Assembly: GCA_020186115.1 (NCBI GenBank)
Contig: WSYJ01000169.1
Span: forward strand, 1 to 64,000
Length of the DNA: 64,000 nt
Source of the DNA: Histomonas meleagridis
Lineage: Eukaryota; Parabasalia; Tritrichomonadida; Dientamoebidae
Direction: 5' to 3'
A program made the position numbers and the translations under genes. The notes beneath the pieces were generated by a model. It had not been told where the DNA came from. It worked only from the letters and a program-made list of their open reading frames with translations, and did not search any database. Shown piece by piece: positions 29,544 through 40,600 of this stretch. Each line of letters starts with the position of its first letter. The first letter of the stretch is position 1.

Positions 29544-30872
29544 ATGGCGAACCAAGAATGCTTATCGAAGCAAGGCTTTGCATACAAGCCCGGCGGCATC
29601 TTCAAGACATGGCAAAAGCGATGGTTTGTACTTGATGGAAATGTTTTAAACTACAGTAAAAAACCAGGGCAGAAAAGCTTCAAGACAATCAATATGAAAG
29701 AAGCTGAAGAAATTACGCTTGATTTAAAGAACAAACGAAAAAATGTTGTCTTTATTCGTACTGATAAAAAGAAACTTTATCTTCAATTCAAGTCCGAGAA
29801 AGAAACTCAAGAATGGATGAAAGAATTAGCGCAAGCTAAACAAGGTAGAAAGAAAGTCACCATCCAAATCACTGACTTTACTGTTCTAAAAGTCATTGGG
29901 CGTGGTTCATATGGTAAAGTTCAATTAGTTAAACATAAAAGTGATGGTCAATTATATGCATTAAAATCATTATCCAAAAGGTTCTTAGCCGATTATAATC
30001 TCATCGGGAAGACCTTAACAGAAAGAAACGCATTACTCAAAGCTAATCATCCATTTCTGACATCAGCTCGTTATTCATTTCAATCACCAACAAAATTATT
30101 CTTAGCATTAGAGTATGTTCCTGGCGGAGAATTATTTACTCGTCTATGTAAAGAAAGGAAGTTTTCAGAAGATCGTGTAAAGTTATATGTTGCACAGTTA
30201 GTTCTCGCGCTTTGTTATCTTCACTCTATTGGAATTGTACATCGCGATCTTAAACTTGAAAACATATTAGTCGACGAAGATGGATATATTAAACTGACCG
30301 ATTTCGGTCTCGCTAAAGAAAAAATGGATAATGAAGGTGACAGAGCATCAACGTTTTGCGGTACGCCAGATTATGTTGCTCCCGAAATGCTCTTGTCGAA
30401 ACCATATGATAAAGCTGTAGATTGGTGGTCGCTCGGCATTTTAACATATGAAATGCTTTATGGTCGTTCGCCATTTTATAATTCTGATACAAATGTTATG
30501 TTTCGCTCAATAGTTTATGACCCTGTCGAGTTTCCTGTTGGAGGATCAAATGAAGTAATTGATTTCATATCAAAATTGTTGGAAAAAGATCCTGCAAAAA
30601 GACTTGGATCTGGTCCAAATGAAATCGATGATGTGCAAAATCATCCATTCTTTGAAGGCGTTGATTGGGAAGGCTTATTGTTAAAGACAGTGCCTATGGA
30701 GTGGAAGCCTAATTTATGTAGTGATACTGATACTTCCCAATTTGATAAGCAGTTCACAAATGAAAATCCTGTGTTTTCGTATGAAAACCCTGAACTAATA
30801 AGTGCTGAAACGCAAGAAATGCTTCAGGGATTCACCATGGAAAATGCTTGTTTCATAGATACACTTGTTTAA
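29544..30872 (+). CDS. Akt/PKB-like AGC kinase with N-terminal PH domain
   Basis: 442 residues from the ATG at 29544. PH domain about 9-98 (GGIFKTWQKRWFVLDGNVLN), suited to phosphoinositide binding. Kinase domain about 112-369: glycine loop GRGSYGKV, ATP lysine about 141 in YALKSL, HRDLKLEN about 233-240, DFG about 253, activation loop STFCGTPDYVAPE with the PDK1-site threonine about 270. The C-terminal tail has an AGC hydrophobic motif in altered form, LQGFT (about 428-432), the first Phe being Leu. Architecture equals Akt: PH, kinase, hydrophobic motif. A PDK1-like kinase lies 5 kb away on the other strand. A membrane-recruited survival or growth kinase is the family role; the substrate is unknown. 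Confidence 0.88.
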   Translation: MANQECLSKQGFAYKPGGIFKTWQKRWFVLDGNVLNYSKKPGQKSFKTINMKEAEEITLDLKNKRKNVVFIRTDKKKLYLQFKSEKETQEWMKELAQAKQGRKKVTIQITDFTVLKVIGRGSYGKVQLVKHKSDGQLYALKSLSKRFLADYNLIGKTLTERNALLKANHPFLTSARYSFQSPTKLFLALEYVPGGELFTRLCKERKFSEDRVKLYVAQLVLALCYLHSIGIVHRDLKLENILVDEDGYIKLTDFGLAKEKMDNEGDRASTFCGTPDYVAPEMLLSKPYDKAVDWWSLGILTYEMLYGRSPFYNSDTNVMFRSIVYDPVEFPVGGSNEVIDFISKLLEKDPAKRLGSGPNEIDDVQNHPFFEGVDWEGLLLKTVPMEWKPNLCSDTDTSQFDKQFTNENPVFSYENPELISAETQEMLQGFTMENACFIDTLV

Positions 30873-31136
30873 CAAACTTATGATTTATAAATCACTTGTT
30901 ATAATAACTTTTTCTTTTCATCAAAATCTTTGATATTCAAAAAGTTATATCGTTTTTTGCAGGCGCGTTTGGTCTTTCTCAAGCATTCAACTTATTCTCA
31001 TCTTTTATCAATAGAAATACTTTAGTTTGCAATTAACATATGTCGTTCATTCAGTTTATTTAAAGAAATTTATTTATTATTTTTTTTTTCTTGGAATTAA
31101 TGATATCATTAATCAAATTTTGTATTTTTGTTTTAT

Positions 31137-32333
31137 TTAATGGAATTCACAGTTGGTAAGGGTGGCGACTGTAATGTTACCTTGTGGGACACGAAGCGGT
31201 ACTCCTTTGTAACATGCTTGTCCATCAGCATTGATTGTCAATTGATTGTTTGCGCTCACAGCTTTCCACCACTTTCCTTTGCTATCAACTGATGGCTTAA
31301 TTTCAGGATTTACGAAGTCTCCGCAGAGAACGCGAGTTCCAACCGGTGTATCGGCGGGAGGTGTCAAAAGTTCCACTTTCGAATGGTCAGCGTTCGAGCC
31401 GGCGAAAACCATAGCCTCTGACGGCTGGCCTCTTATCTTTCCAGGTTTGATGTTAGTGAAGACAACAACAAGGCGATTTTCCATTTCCTCAATTGGAATG
31501 TAATTACGAACACCTGTAATAACCCTCTTGATAACACCATCACCAATATCAATTTCTTCGCAGTAGAGAGTATCGGCATCGGGATGTGGCCAAATTTTTA
31601 CAATTCGTGAAACACGAACATCAATCATTTGGAATGGATCACATTCTGGTTCTTTAGGAGCTGCTGGCTGCTTGGGCTTAGCTTGCTTCTTGGCTTTCCT
31701 GCCGCCTTGTGGTAATTGTTGGTCATTGTTATTATTTTTGTGAGATTGATTGTTGCCTTTTTGTTGAGAGGCTTTTGTACCCTTGTTCTTGGAATGGTAT
31801 TCTCCCTTTTGAACTTCAATTGGTTGGAATGGATTTCCAAGTTGGGAATTAATAAAGAGCATCCAACGAACAACATCGGCAAAATCTGATTTCTTTTCCT
31901 GATCAGAAAGATCTTTGGCAGATGGGTAAAGAGCCAAAAACATGAGAATATCAGCCATTGTTAATGTATCAGAAACCAAATAAGTCATTGTCTTAATGTG
32001 TGACTGGATTTGACCAATAACAGCCTTTACATCTGATTTACTTGTTTCGTTAAATATTGAATCGGCAATTGATGTGAATTGTTCAATCAAAGCTGAATTT
32101 TGAGCATCGCCATCTGCAAGTAAACGCTTGCTCACAAGCTTCCCTCCAACCTTCGTAGTACGAGCCATTTCATTTGCAATTGAAACAAATCCGCAAATTT
32201 CTTTTTCTCCAACCTTAAGTGTTGGAATTGTAATTTCTGTATCTTCATTAAAATCTGCATTAAAACCAATGTACTTTGCCACAATTTCAAGGGAAGTTTT
32301 ATATTGGTATCCAGCTGGAACCTTAATAGACAT
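31137..32333 (-). CDS. tRNA-binding protein, Arc1p/AIMP1 type (GST-like plus EMAPII domain)
   Basis: 398 residues. N-terminal about 1-165 is GST-C-like and helical, as in proteins of the multisynthetase complex. A K/Q/N-rich basic linker (about 175-225) follows. The C-terminal 165 residues are the EMAPII/tRNA-binding OB fold: DPFQMIDVRVSRIVKIWPHP, ADTLYCEEIDIG, MENRLVVVFTNIKPGKIRG, SEAMVF. Such proteins deliver tRNA to aminoacyl-tRNA synthetases in the cytosol. The start at 32333 gives a full GST-like part. Confidence 0.87.
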   Translation of the reverse strand: MSIKVPAGYQYKTSLEIVAKYIGFNADFNEDTEITIPTLKVGEKEICGFVSIANEMARTTKVGGKLVSKRLLADGDAQNSALIEQFTSIADSIFNETSKSDVKAVIGQIQSHIKTMTYLVSDTLTMADILMFLALYPSAKDLSDQEKKSDFADVVRWMLFINSQLGNPFQPIEVQKGEYHSKNKGTKASQQKGNNQSHKNNNNDQQLPQGGRKAKKQAKPKQPAAPKEPECDPFQMIDVRVSRIVKIWPHPDADTLYCEEIDIGDGVIKRVITGVRNYIPIEEMENRLVVVFTNIKPGKIRGQPSEAMVFAGSNADHSKVELLTPPADTPVGTRVLCGDFVNPEIKPSVDSKGKWWKAVSANNQLTINADGQACYKGVPLRVPQGNITVATLTNCEFH

Positions 32334-32718
32334 TCAAGTGGTCGGATCCATTGAACTGCAGGCCAATTTTGAATTCAATTTTTGTGAGCACAAACAAATC
32401 ATTTTTAAATGGAAAATGACTTTGCCAGTAAATTTTGATCAAAACTACAATTTGACAAATAAAAAATTTTTGCTTGAGAACAATTCTTTTTTTAAATATT
32501 TTTACTTTTACACTTTGTTTCCTAGTGTAATAAAATTTTGCAAAATTGCAATAATATTAATATTTCACTGTTCAATGAAAATAGAAAATTTAATTACTTT
32601 CACTTTTAACACTATTCTGGATTTTATTGTTTTTTTAATTAATTTCAAAAAAATTTTTTTAAAATTAGCCCATTTGTTGTTTGGAAGGTTTGAAGTTTTA
32701 GTTCTGAATTTTGTCAAA
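32334..32718. other. Intergenic, 385 bp
   Basis: Between two divergent genes. An open frame runs through it from the antisense of the tRNA-binding gene into the PX gene, but this part is AT-rich, F/I/K/N-biased and looks non-coding. Confidence 0.4.
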
Positions 32719-33186
32719 ATGATGTATTTAAAAAGTGGTATTTTGAAAGAAGGAGTTCTTCTACCTCCATCACTTCATTTCATGATAGTTCCAATAAATT
32801 CTCTTCCACAATACAAGGTTTCGCTTCTTCTTTCTTCAACTTCTTATCCGCCATTGTATGTTTCAGTTGAAGGATTTCGTTTTAATGAATCAATCAATAC
32901 ATATGAATACTTAATTGAAATAGGAATTTCAAACGGGAACACAGTAGATGTTAGATATTTCAATAAGAGATATTCCACGTTGTTTAAATTTGCCTCACTT
33001 GTAAAAAATTATGTTCTTACTTTTCAACCTAACTTGGAATTTTCCCAATAGAAAATATTTGGAAAGAATGACCGAAAATTTGTAACAGAGAGATGTCAAG
33101 GCCTTCAATTATATTTTGAGAATGATCAAAATTCCTGGGGTTTGCAATTTGACAATATTCAAAAATACTTTCTAAATTTATCCTAA
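32719..33186 (+). pseudogene. PX-domain protein with an in-frame TAG
   Basis: ATG at 32719 (MMYLKSGILK). The domain reads as a PX fold, which binds phosphoinositides: ESINTYEYLIEIGISNGNTV, RYFNKRYSTLFKFASL, then after the break KIFGKNDRKFVTERCQGLQL, matching the PPKK..G......ERR..L segment of PX. Codon 111 is TAG (33049-33051) exactly at the PPKK position, and the same frame continues to TAA at 33184. A single base change from AAG would give the stop. So it is a recent pseudogene, a sequence error or read-through. The total of 155 codons is a stand-alone PX domain. Confidence 0.65.
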
Positions 33187-33303
33187 TATAAAATGCTTCA
33201 CGTGATTGTTTTCATTAACACAGAATAGTTCACATATCACTTATGTTGAATTTTTTGGTTTTCATTAAAATTTATTTAAGCTTCGATTTTTTTGAATGAT
33301 TGA

Positions 33304-34524
33304 ATGAAAAGTGTTAATTTTTTTATGAGTCAAAATAAAAATTTGGAAATTAAACAACTTCAAAAAATCTATCAATATATTTACGAAGCAAAACTAGAAA
33401 ATTTAAATTCAGTAGTTCAAACAATAATCAAATATTTTGATAAAAATTTTCCTTATTCCTTCAATTCTTTGCTTTGTAAATTTGTATATTCTTCTTTTAT
33501 TTCACATGGAAAGGGAATTAATAAATATATTCAATTCCTTAAATTATTAGAAACCATTGAAGAACAAATTTTCACACAAAATCCACAAATTTTTCAAATT
33601 TTATATGAAATAATTGTTAATTATTGTACAAATGATTCTCACTACATTATTGCTCATTTACTTGAAGAGAATTTAATTTCTGCTGAACTTGTTAAAAAAC
33701 ATAAACATTATGATGATACAAATAATCCATATTTTATGCATTTAATTAGTTTAAATGATGATATAGAAAATTATGTTCATTTAAGAAACATCAAATTTCC
33801 TTTTCCCATTGAAGAACTTTCAAATAATGATTTTGCACTTCATAAGAAACTTGTTCATGAAGGACATAATCCGAATGAAATCTTAAAAATAATTCGAAAT
33901 GATGAAGTAGAAAAACTTCAAGAAATAACATCACAAAATGATTTTGATTTTAATCAATACATTGAACCATCAATTTATGAGCGATATGATTTTATTAATG
34001 GTTATAATGTTACATTAATTGATTATGCAGCATTTTTTGGTTCGGTTAAATGTTTTAAATATTTACTTATGAATGGTTCCAATGTAAATGAAACAAGTAA
34101 ATATGCTGTTGTAGGTGGAAATACAGAGATAATTCTTTTATGTAAACAAAATCATTCATCATTTGAAGGTGCATATGAAGCAGCAATTAAATTTCATCGA
34201 AATGATATCTTTAAATATTTATATGAGAATAAAATTGTTGAAAATATTAACTTAGAATATCTCGGAATTAAATGTATTTTATATCATAATTATGATATTT
34301 TTTTATATTTACAAGATGAAGGATTAGAAATTAATGATGAAATAATCAGTGAAGCAACAACTGATGGAAATTTATTTTTTATTATGTGCTTCCTTCATAA
34401 TATTAAAGATATAAATAAAATATTTTTCAAATCTGTAAGATCAAATAACTTTGAGCTTGTTCAATTTCTTCTTAAACAAGGGGGAATTGATATTAATAGA
34501 AGAGATATTGATTTACATTATTGA
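33304..34524 (+). CDS. DUF3447/ankyrin protein C
   Basis: 406 residues from the ATG at 33304. Helical N-terminal domain, DUF3447 core (NDFALHKKLVHEGHNPNEIL, IIRNDEVEKLQEITSQNDFD, YIEPSIYERYDFI, YAVVGGNTEIILLCKQNHSS) and one last ankyrin repeat ending GIDINRRDIDLHY. More diverged from A and B than they are from each other. The ankyrin series continues downstream in other frames. Confidence 0.75.
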   Translation: MKSVNFFMSQNKNLEIKQLQKIYQYIYEAKLENLNSVVQTIIKYFDKNFPYSFNSLLCKFVYSSFISHGKGINKYIQFLKLLETIEEQIFTQNPQIFQILYEIIVNYCTNDSHYIIAHLLEENLISAELVKKHKHYDDTNNPYFMHLISLNDDIENYVHLRNIKFPFPIEELSNNDFALHKKLVHEGHNPNEILKIIRNDEVEKLQEITSQNDFDFNQYIEPSIYERYDFINGYNVTLIDYAAFFGSVKCFKYLLMNGSNVNETSKYAVVGGNTEIILLCKQNHSSFEGAYEAAIKFHRNDIFKYLYENKIVENINLEYLGIKCILYHNYDIFLYLQDEGLEINDEIISEATTDGNLFFIMCFLHNIKDINKIFFKSVRSNNFELVQFLLKQGGIDINRRDIDLHY

Positions 34525-35519
34525 ACACTTGTTTTAATAATTTTTTGTATATTTTTTACTTTTGGAATTTTACGAAATTATTTGGAACAGCATTTATGAA
34601 TGCAGTTGATAGTCGTAATATTGATATTGTTAAATTACTTCTTGAACAAAAAGATATTGATATCAATGCTAAAGATATTTTTTTGTATCGTAAAATGTTT
34701 TTTTGAAAGAATATCATGTTTAATAATTAAATTTGGCATTTATTTAACTTATTTTGGGCAGCACTTATTATATCTGTACAAAATAATGATTATGAAATGG
34801 TTAAATTACTTCTTGATCAAAATGGTATTGATATTAATTCACAAGATATATATTACTTTATAATGATGCTTATTATAGCAAATTGATGATTCATTCCAAA
34901 AGTTGGAACTTGTTTTAAGTTTTTATAACTCCACTTTTAGTTGCATGTGAACAAGGTCATAATACAATTTTGAAATTACTTCTTGAACAAAAAGGAATTA
35001 TTATAAGTCAAAATATTTTTTTAAATTATTTAAATTTTTTTCTAATAATAACATATTCCAATATAATATTTGGTGTTTTTGTGCATGACTTTTTTCTCCG
35101 CTTATGGGTGCTGCATGCTATTCTAATACTGAAACTGTTAAAATACTTCTTGGACATGGAGAAATTGATATTAATGCTAAAGATATTTAATTGTTTTATT
35201 TGCAGTTCATATAAAAAATTTGATGTTCAAAAATATGATTTGGAAATTATTTAATTTATTTCAAACAGCATTAACATTAGCAATTATTAGTGGTAAAATA
35301 GATACAGTTAAATTACTTCTTGATCAAGAAGGAATCGACATCACTGTTGAGGATATTTCTTTATATATTTTAATGTTTGTTTTAGTAATTTGAAATTAAA
35401 CAATTTTATTTGGAAATTATTCAAATTATTTAATACATTACTTATGTTGGCATCTAAATATGGTTTTAGTGATGTAGTTGAATTACTTGAAGAAAAATCT
35501 AATGCTAAGTCAATTTAAT
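34525..35519 (+). repeat. Ankyrin array of gene C, diverged units
   Basis: Six or so units with KLLLEQKxIDINAKDI endings and TAL-type starts at about 34590, 34755, 34925, 35100, 35270 and 35440. Each is separated by a spacer, with frame changes between units. Units are much more diverged than in arrays A and B yet keep the repeat-plus-spacer design. The last unit ends with a stop at about 35519. Confidence 0.6.
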
Positions 35520-35919
35520 AATCATCTAAAGCTAAGATTTGTAAGGAAAAAGTTGTGTAAATTTTTATAATTTATAATTCTTTTATTCACTACTAGTATT
35601 TATAATATCTATATTTAAACATTAAATGATATTTTACTTAATTTTTCACAAACGATTTAGTATTCAAAATACCTTTTTTTTGCAGTTTCAATATATATTG
35701 GAACATTTTTTTTTTATTATTAATTTCTTTATTCATTATACAAATTTATAAAGAACTTCATAATATGAATCTAACTATGTAATTTCTTTTCGAATGTAAA
35801 ATTTTATTAATTTGTATATTATGAAACCAAAAAAATATATTTTAAAGAATCTGATAAATGAATATTTCATAAAAAAAGTGAATTTAATTTCATTTATGTA
35901 TAAATTTTTAATAAGATTT
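35520..35919. other. Intergenic, 400 bp
   Basis: Tail-to-tail spacer between ankyrin array C and the PDK1-like gene. Extremely AT-rich; nothing recognised. Confidence 0.4.
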
Positions 35920-37131
35920 TTATGGTTTGATTGATTCCCTCATTATTGATGCTGCCCACATTCCGCCAGTTCCATCATTTGATCTAAATGTTTGCGTTTG
36001 GCCTTTTCCCCAAGTGATTGTCCATTCTTTCCCATCTTGTGCAACATTCACTTTGACTCCATTCGTTAATGCTATTGCCATCTTAAACTCGTGCGTTTTG
36101 TTGTTAAATAACAAAAGTCTCTTTTGATTAGTCAAAAATATCGAACGCTCTTTCCAACCAAATAATCGCTTTCTGTCGACAATACTATTCATTAGAATGG
36201 TCTCCCCTTCATTTAGCATGGAATCTGCAATGGTTGGTTGTTGTTCTTCTTCGAATTTGGTGAAAACAGGCATTTTGATATTTGACAAATTATTCCAATC
36301 AATGCCTTTGAAAAAGGCATGGTTACGAATGGAGGGATAGCCTTCTTTGGCTTCCCCGTATCCAATACGCTCGTGTGGATCAAGCTTAAGTAAGGATGTG
36401 ATGAGATCTTTGGCGGTTTTCGGAAGTGTTTTAATGACTGGATTAAACTTAAGCTCAGTGATGTTGTTCATTAATTCAACTGTGTTTTGTCCACTAAAAG
36501 GTGCTGTGCCTGTAAGAAGATTGAATATGACACAACCAAATGACCACATATCAGAACTATAACAGATTTTTCCATCATTAAGGAGCTCTGGGGCAACAAA
36601 GGCTGGAGTTCCAACAATGGATGAACGATTTAATTCTTGACTATCAGATTTTTCAATTAGGGCTGTACCAAAATCTGAGAGAAGAACGTGGTTTTGCGAG
36701 TCGAGGAGAATGTTTTCTGGCTTGAGGTCACGATGGATAACATTTGCTTTATGACATACACAGATTGCTTCAAAAATTTGAGCAGAAAGAAGTTTAACTA
36801 CATTAGTGTTAAGACTTCCAATATCCCCTACGGCTTCTGCAAGGTCACCATGTTCTGCTAATTCAAGTACAAAATACAAATTTGAATCATCCTTGAACGT
36901 TCCATATAAACGAACAACAAAAGTACTAGCACACTTAATTAGTGCATTTTTTTCTACAATTGGTAGGCTTTGTTTTTTCATCTTCATAAGACATCTTCTA
37001 TTCATTGCTTTTAATGCATAAACTTTTCCAGTTCCAACTTCAACAGCTTTATAAATTTGACCGTATGCGCCTTGGCCTATTGGGGATTCAACAATAAAAT
37101 CTTCAAGGCGAAATGCTGTCTGTTTCGACAT
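35920..37131 (-). CDS. PDK1-like AGC kinase with C-terminal PH domain
   Basis: 403 residues from the ATG at 37131. Kinase first (about 10-275): GQGAYGQIYKA, ATP lysine about 41 in YALKAM, HRDLKPEN about 133-140, DFG about 153, activation loop RSSIVGTPAFVAPELL. It lacks the hydrophobic-motif tail of other AGC kinases. PH-like domain about 305-403 (EGETILMNSIVDRKRLFGWK, ERSIFLTNQKRLLLF), the PDK1 layout. PDK1 phosphorylates the activation loop of Akt and other AGC kinases at PIP3-rich membrane. The Akt-like kinase at 29.5 kb is a plausible substrate. Confidence 0.85.
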   Translation of the reverse strand: MSKQTAFRLEDFIVESPIGQGAYGQIYKAVEVGTGKVYALKAMNRRCLMKMKKQSLPIVEKNALIKCASTFVVRLYGTFKDDSNLYFVLELAEHGDLAEAVGDIGSLNTNVVKLLSAQIFEAICVCHKANVIHRDLKPENILLDSQNHVLLSDFGTALIEKSDSQELNRSSIVGTPAFVAPELLNDGKICYSSDMWSFGCVIFNLLTGTAPFSGQNTVELMNNITELKFNPVIKTLPKTAKDLITSLLKLDPHERIGYGEAKEGYPSIRNHAFFKGIDWNNLSNIKMPVFTKFEEEQQPTIADSMLNEGETILMNSIVDRKRLFGWKERSIFLTNQKRLLLFNNKTHEFKMAIALTNGVKVNVAQDGKEWTITWGKGQTQTFRSNDGTGGMWAASIMRESIKP

Positions 37132-37434
37132 TTTGCCTAATTTATATCCAAACGAACTCTTGTCAAATTTTTGTGTGGATACACAAAAGTGTACAATTTA
37201 TTCTGTTCTGACATATTCAAATTTGAAAAGTTTATGCATTCAAAAAGTATTTTTCAAAAATTTTTGTGAAAAATCAGACCACCCCAATTCATCAGTTCCT
37301 TTTTATTTTCATATCGAAAATAAGATTAACAAAGTTTTTATATTAAAAAACCAAAGAAAAGAAACTATTTTATAAAAAAAAATATTTACCCAATTGAATA
37401 TTCTTCTATTTTTTGCTATTATTCATCTTAAAAA
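37132..37434. other. Intergenic, 303 bp
   Basis: Upstream region of the PDK1-like gene. An open frame of 80 codons on the plus strand (37133-37375) looks like chance. Nothing else seen. Confidence 0.4.
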
Positions 37435-37588
37435 ATGGCAAACAAAGAATGCAACTACTACTTCAAGTTCTCCATCAACGAAAATTATCTTCAAAATCTT
37501 AATTTATATATTTCTAGCAATTGCAATTATTATAATATTTCTCATACTCTATTGTATTATCACACAAAACAAACATATCCATAAATAA
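37435..37588 (+). CDS. Candidate 50-residue single-span membrane protein, one base too long
   Basis: ATG at 37435 follows a short A run. In its own frame it gives a 50-residue polar peptide, but the overlapping frame gives a strong pattern: a T/S-rich head (ATTTSSSPSTK), one membrane span (IYIFLAIAIIIIFLILYCII) and a short basic tail (NKHIHK) ending at 37588. Removing one A from AAAG near 37443 joins the ATG to that frame. 154 nt is 51 codons plus one base. No family recognised. It could be chance in AT-rich DNA. Confidence 0.35.
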
Positions 37589-37627
37589 ATAAATAAATAA
37601 AATATTTTAAACGAAATAATTATTTAT

Positions 37628-40600
37628 TTAAAAAAGATCGAAACATGTTGAATAAGAATTCAAAATCGGACTTACATACGCAGGATATCCCACTGGCAAA
37701 TCACAAGATTGAATCACCAAATTATTCAATGCGCCTTGATTCGATTGTATTGAAGTTCTTTCCGACTCCGAATTCATATGATACATTAAGTCATGTTCTT
37801 CATATGCCCATAAACTTCTTACATGTTCGGAATTAATTTTGTACACAGACCATTCGAGTTTATCAGATACATTAAAGCGCAACAAAATTGGTTCATTATT
37901 CTGTTGTTTTGCCACTGTTAAAATTGTTCTTTCTTTTTCCAAAAATGCCTTTTGGAATTCTTCCGAATTTATAGGCACGACAACATAACTTTGTAAGAAT
38001 TCATTCAAGAACGCAACAATTTCATCATGTGGATCTGTCGAACTATAACCTAAGCCATTTGAGTTCATATAATTTACGCCAACTCCTAAATATATTGCAC
38101 GTAGTATAACATTATTTAATATTTTGTCCGAATTAAAGACCCAAGAGAATTGTTCATGTAAGACAACATCTCCTTTAAATACATTTGTAAGACTGATTTT
38201 GTTTAATGATCCGTCTTGATTATAGACAAGTTTACCAATGATATAGAACAAGATTAAATATTTGTGTAATGAATTGTCATCAAATTCGAATTGTGATTGC
38301 TCCAAAAATTGGCGCATTTTATTATCATATGCAAAATATGCTCGAGTTTCATGGTCTAAACTTTGAGGGATTTCTTGTATTTCATTTATATCAATATGTA
38401 CTTTAGTTAATATATAACATAAACAATTTAAAAATCCCATTCGCATTTGTTCTTGATCAATACCTGAGAAAGAAGTACTTAAATCAGTTTTTGTCGTTTC
38501 ATACATAGATATATTAAAACTTAAAAGTCTTAAATCAAATTGGAAAACAGAATCTACAAAAGCTGCATGGAAATTAGGTAATACTTCATAATCATCAATG
38601 ATTCGTTTTAAGAAGTTAATCTCTGATTCATGACATGCAGTTTGTGCTGAATATTCTAAACCTCTCATTTGGATTTTAATACAATTTGGTTCGATAGAGA
38701 TAACATGTACAATAGAAATAAAATTATTCGATATGAATATAAACATGTCACCAACATTAACATAACCTAATCGACCATTCCGTACATATTTAGCAAATGA
38801 TTCTGTTAATCCATGTGACATTGAGAAATATACTGGCGTTTCAATTGGATGATCAATGATTTTCGTGGTAAATAATTCATTAATGTTCGGTTCAGTAGTT
38901 TTTGGATGATCATAAAAATAATATGGCCGTATTGGATGTGGTGTTAAGAAATATCCAATTCCTAAATATTTACCTGTGTTACCCCCTGTTATAAATGCCC
39001 AAATTAATGTTGGAACTTTCCAACAAAAATCAATTAATGGGAATATATCAATGAGTTTACCAATAACAAGAAATAGTGCTGTTAATATATTTTGTGTGTA
39101 ATCAACAATTACTTCTGAAAATAACATAACTATATAACGACTCTTATATACATTTTCGACACTATGATAAAATGATTCAAGTTTCGTTGCAATGATTAAT
39201 GATAAAAAGAAATTCGTTGAATGATCAGTCAAATCAAAATCATAATAAAACGTGACAATAGATAAGAAAATAGCTATTACTATGATATGTGGTTCTGTAT
39301 ATGATTTATAAACTGCATGTACTATTAAAAATGAAATATAAATCGGATCGAGTTTCGTATTAACTAATGTACATGAGATAAATATCGGGACAATAAATTG
39401 TGTAATTAATCCACGAATAAATCCAAAGATTTTAATATAGCGGAAAAAGATACAATGAAAGATAAAATATCGTTGACATGAGTCTAAAAATGGAAATACT
39501 ATGTCGCTAGCAGCTAAAATACCAAAACAAACCCATTTAACAACAGAATATTTTGGTTTTGCAAAATGTGTAATAATATATGATATCAATAATGATATTG
39601 CTGCTGATATAAATGGTCCGAAGACTACTTTTTGCCAGATTTTCTTAAGCCCCTTATCAGGAATTGGTATTAAACTTAAAAATGTTGCTATCGCTATAGA
39701 TGCTGCAATATGTAAATCATCAAGACTATCTTGTAACACTCCCCATACACATGCTACACTTATACATCCACGTACTAATTGAATAATCATATGTATTATA
39801 CTTCCAACACCATTTTGACCAAACGCATAACGACAGACACTTTCAATGAACGATACAATAACCGAAATGGGGTGCCCCACCATTGGCGCTAAAACCCAAA
39901 ATTGAAATAGAATCATTGCCCATTTAAAGACAATTGAAACGATTGGAGTAATAGTATTCCAATTAATTGTCATGTCATAAAATGGTAAAGTGCTGATACC
40001 GTAGTTTTCTTGAAGTTTTAAGAATGCAATCCAAAGTCCACAGATTATGGATATGGCTAATGCACGAGCTCCTCCACCCCAACAATCATTAATATTCATA
40101 AGAAAAGGATCATGTGACGGAGGATAAAATATCGTATAAACACTAGAACTAACTACAAAGGCCACCCACCATTTTTCACGATCTAGAAATTGATCTCGGA
40201 CATATAAAGAAAGATATACACATGCAAATGTGACGATGAGTGTGAAAACAGTATAGCCAACTGTGTTATTCAAAGGAATAAAATTTTCAATGAATGACCT
40301 TTCAAATAAATTTCCAATTGGATGAAGTTTGCCGCAAAAATAAACCATATCTTCGGTTACAGTCTCTATCACAACAGGAGAAACTTGATTGTCTTTTAAG
40401 TAATCAACAAGATTAAAAATTTCATCACAATCATAACCATTTTGAATTAAATCATTAACAACTACATCAAGATTTGGTGATGGGTTTTTTAGTAAGTCTC
40501 TGACACTCCATACTTCTTCTGAAAATCCTTCGGGAATATCGCTCTGATTTGGTTCGTTTGTATTAGTAATTGTTGTTACAGAAGATAATAAAGAATTGAT

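Noticed and set aside
32128-32718. Long plus-strand ORF leading into the PX domain
   Set aside because: Its first part is antisense to the tRNA-binding protein and the rest is AT-rich spacer; the PX gene begins at the ATG at 32719.
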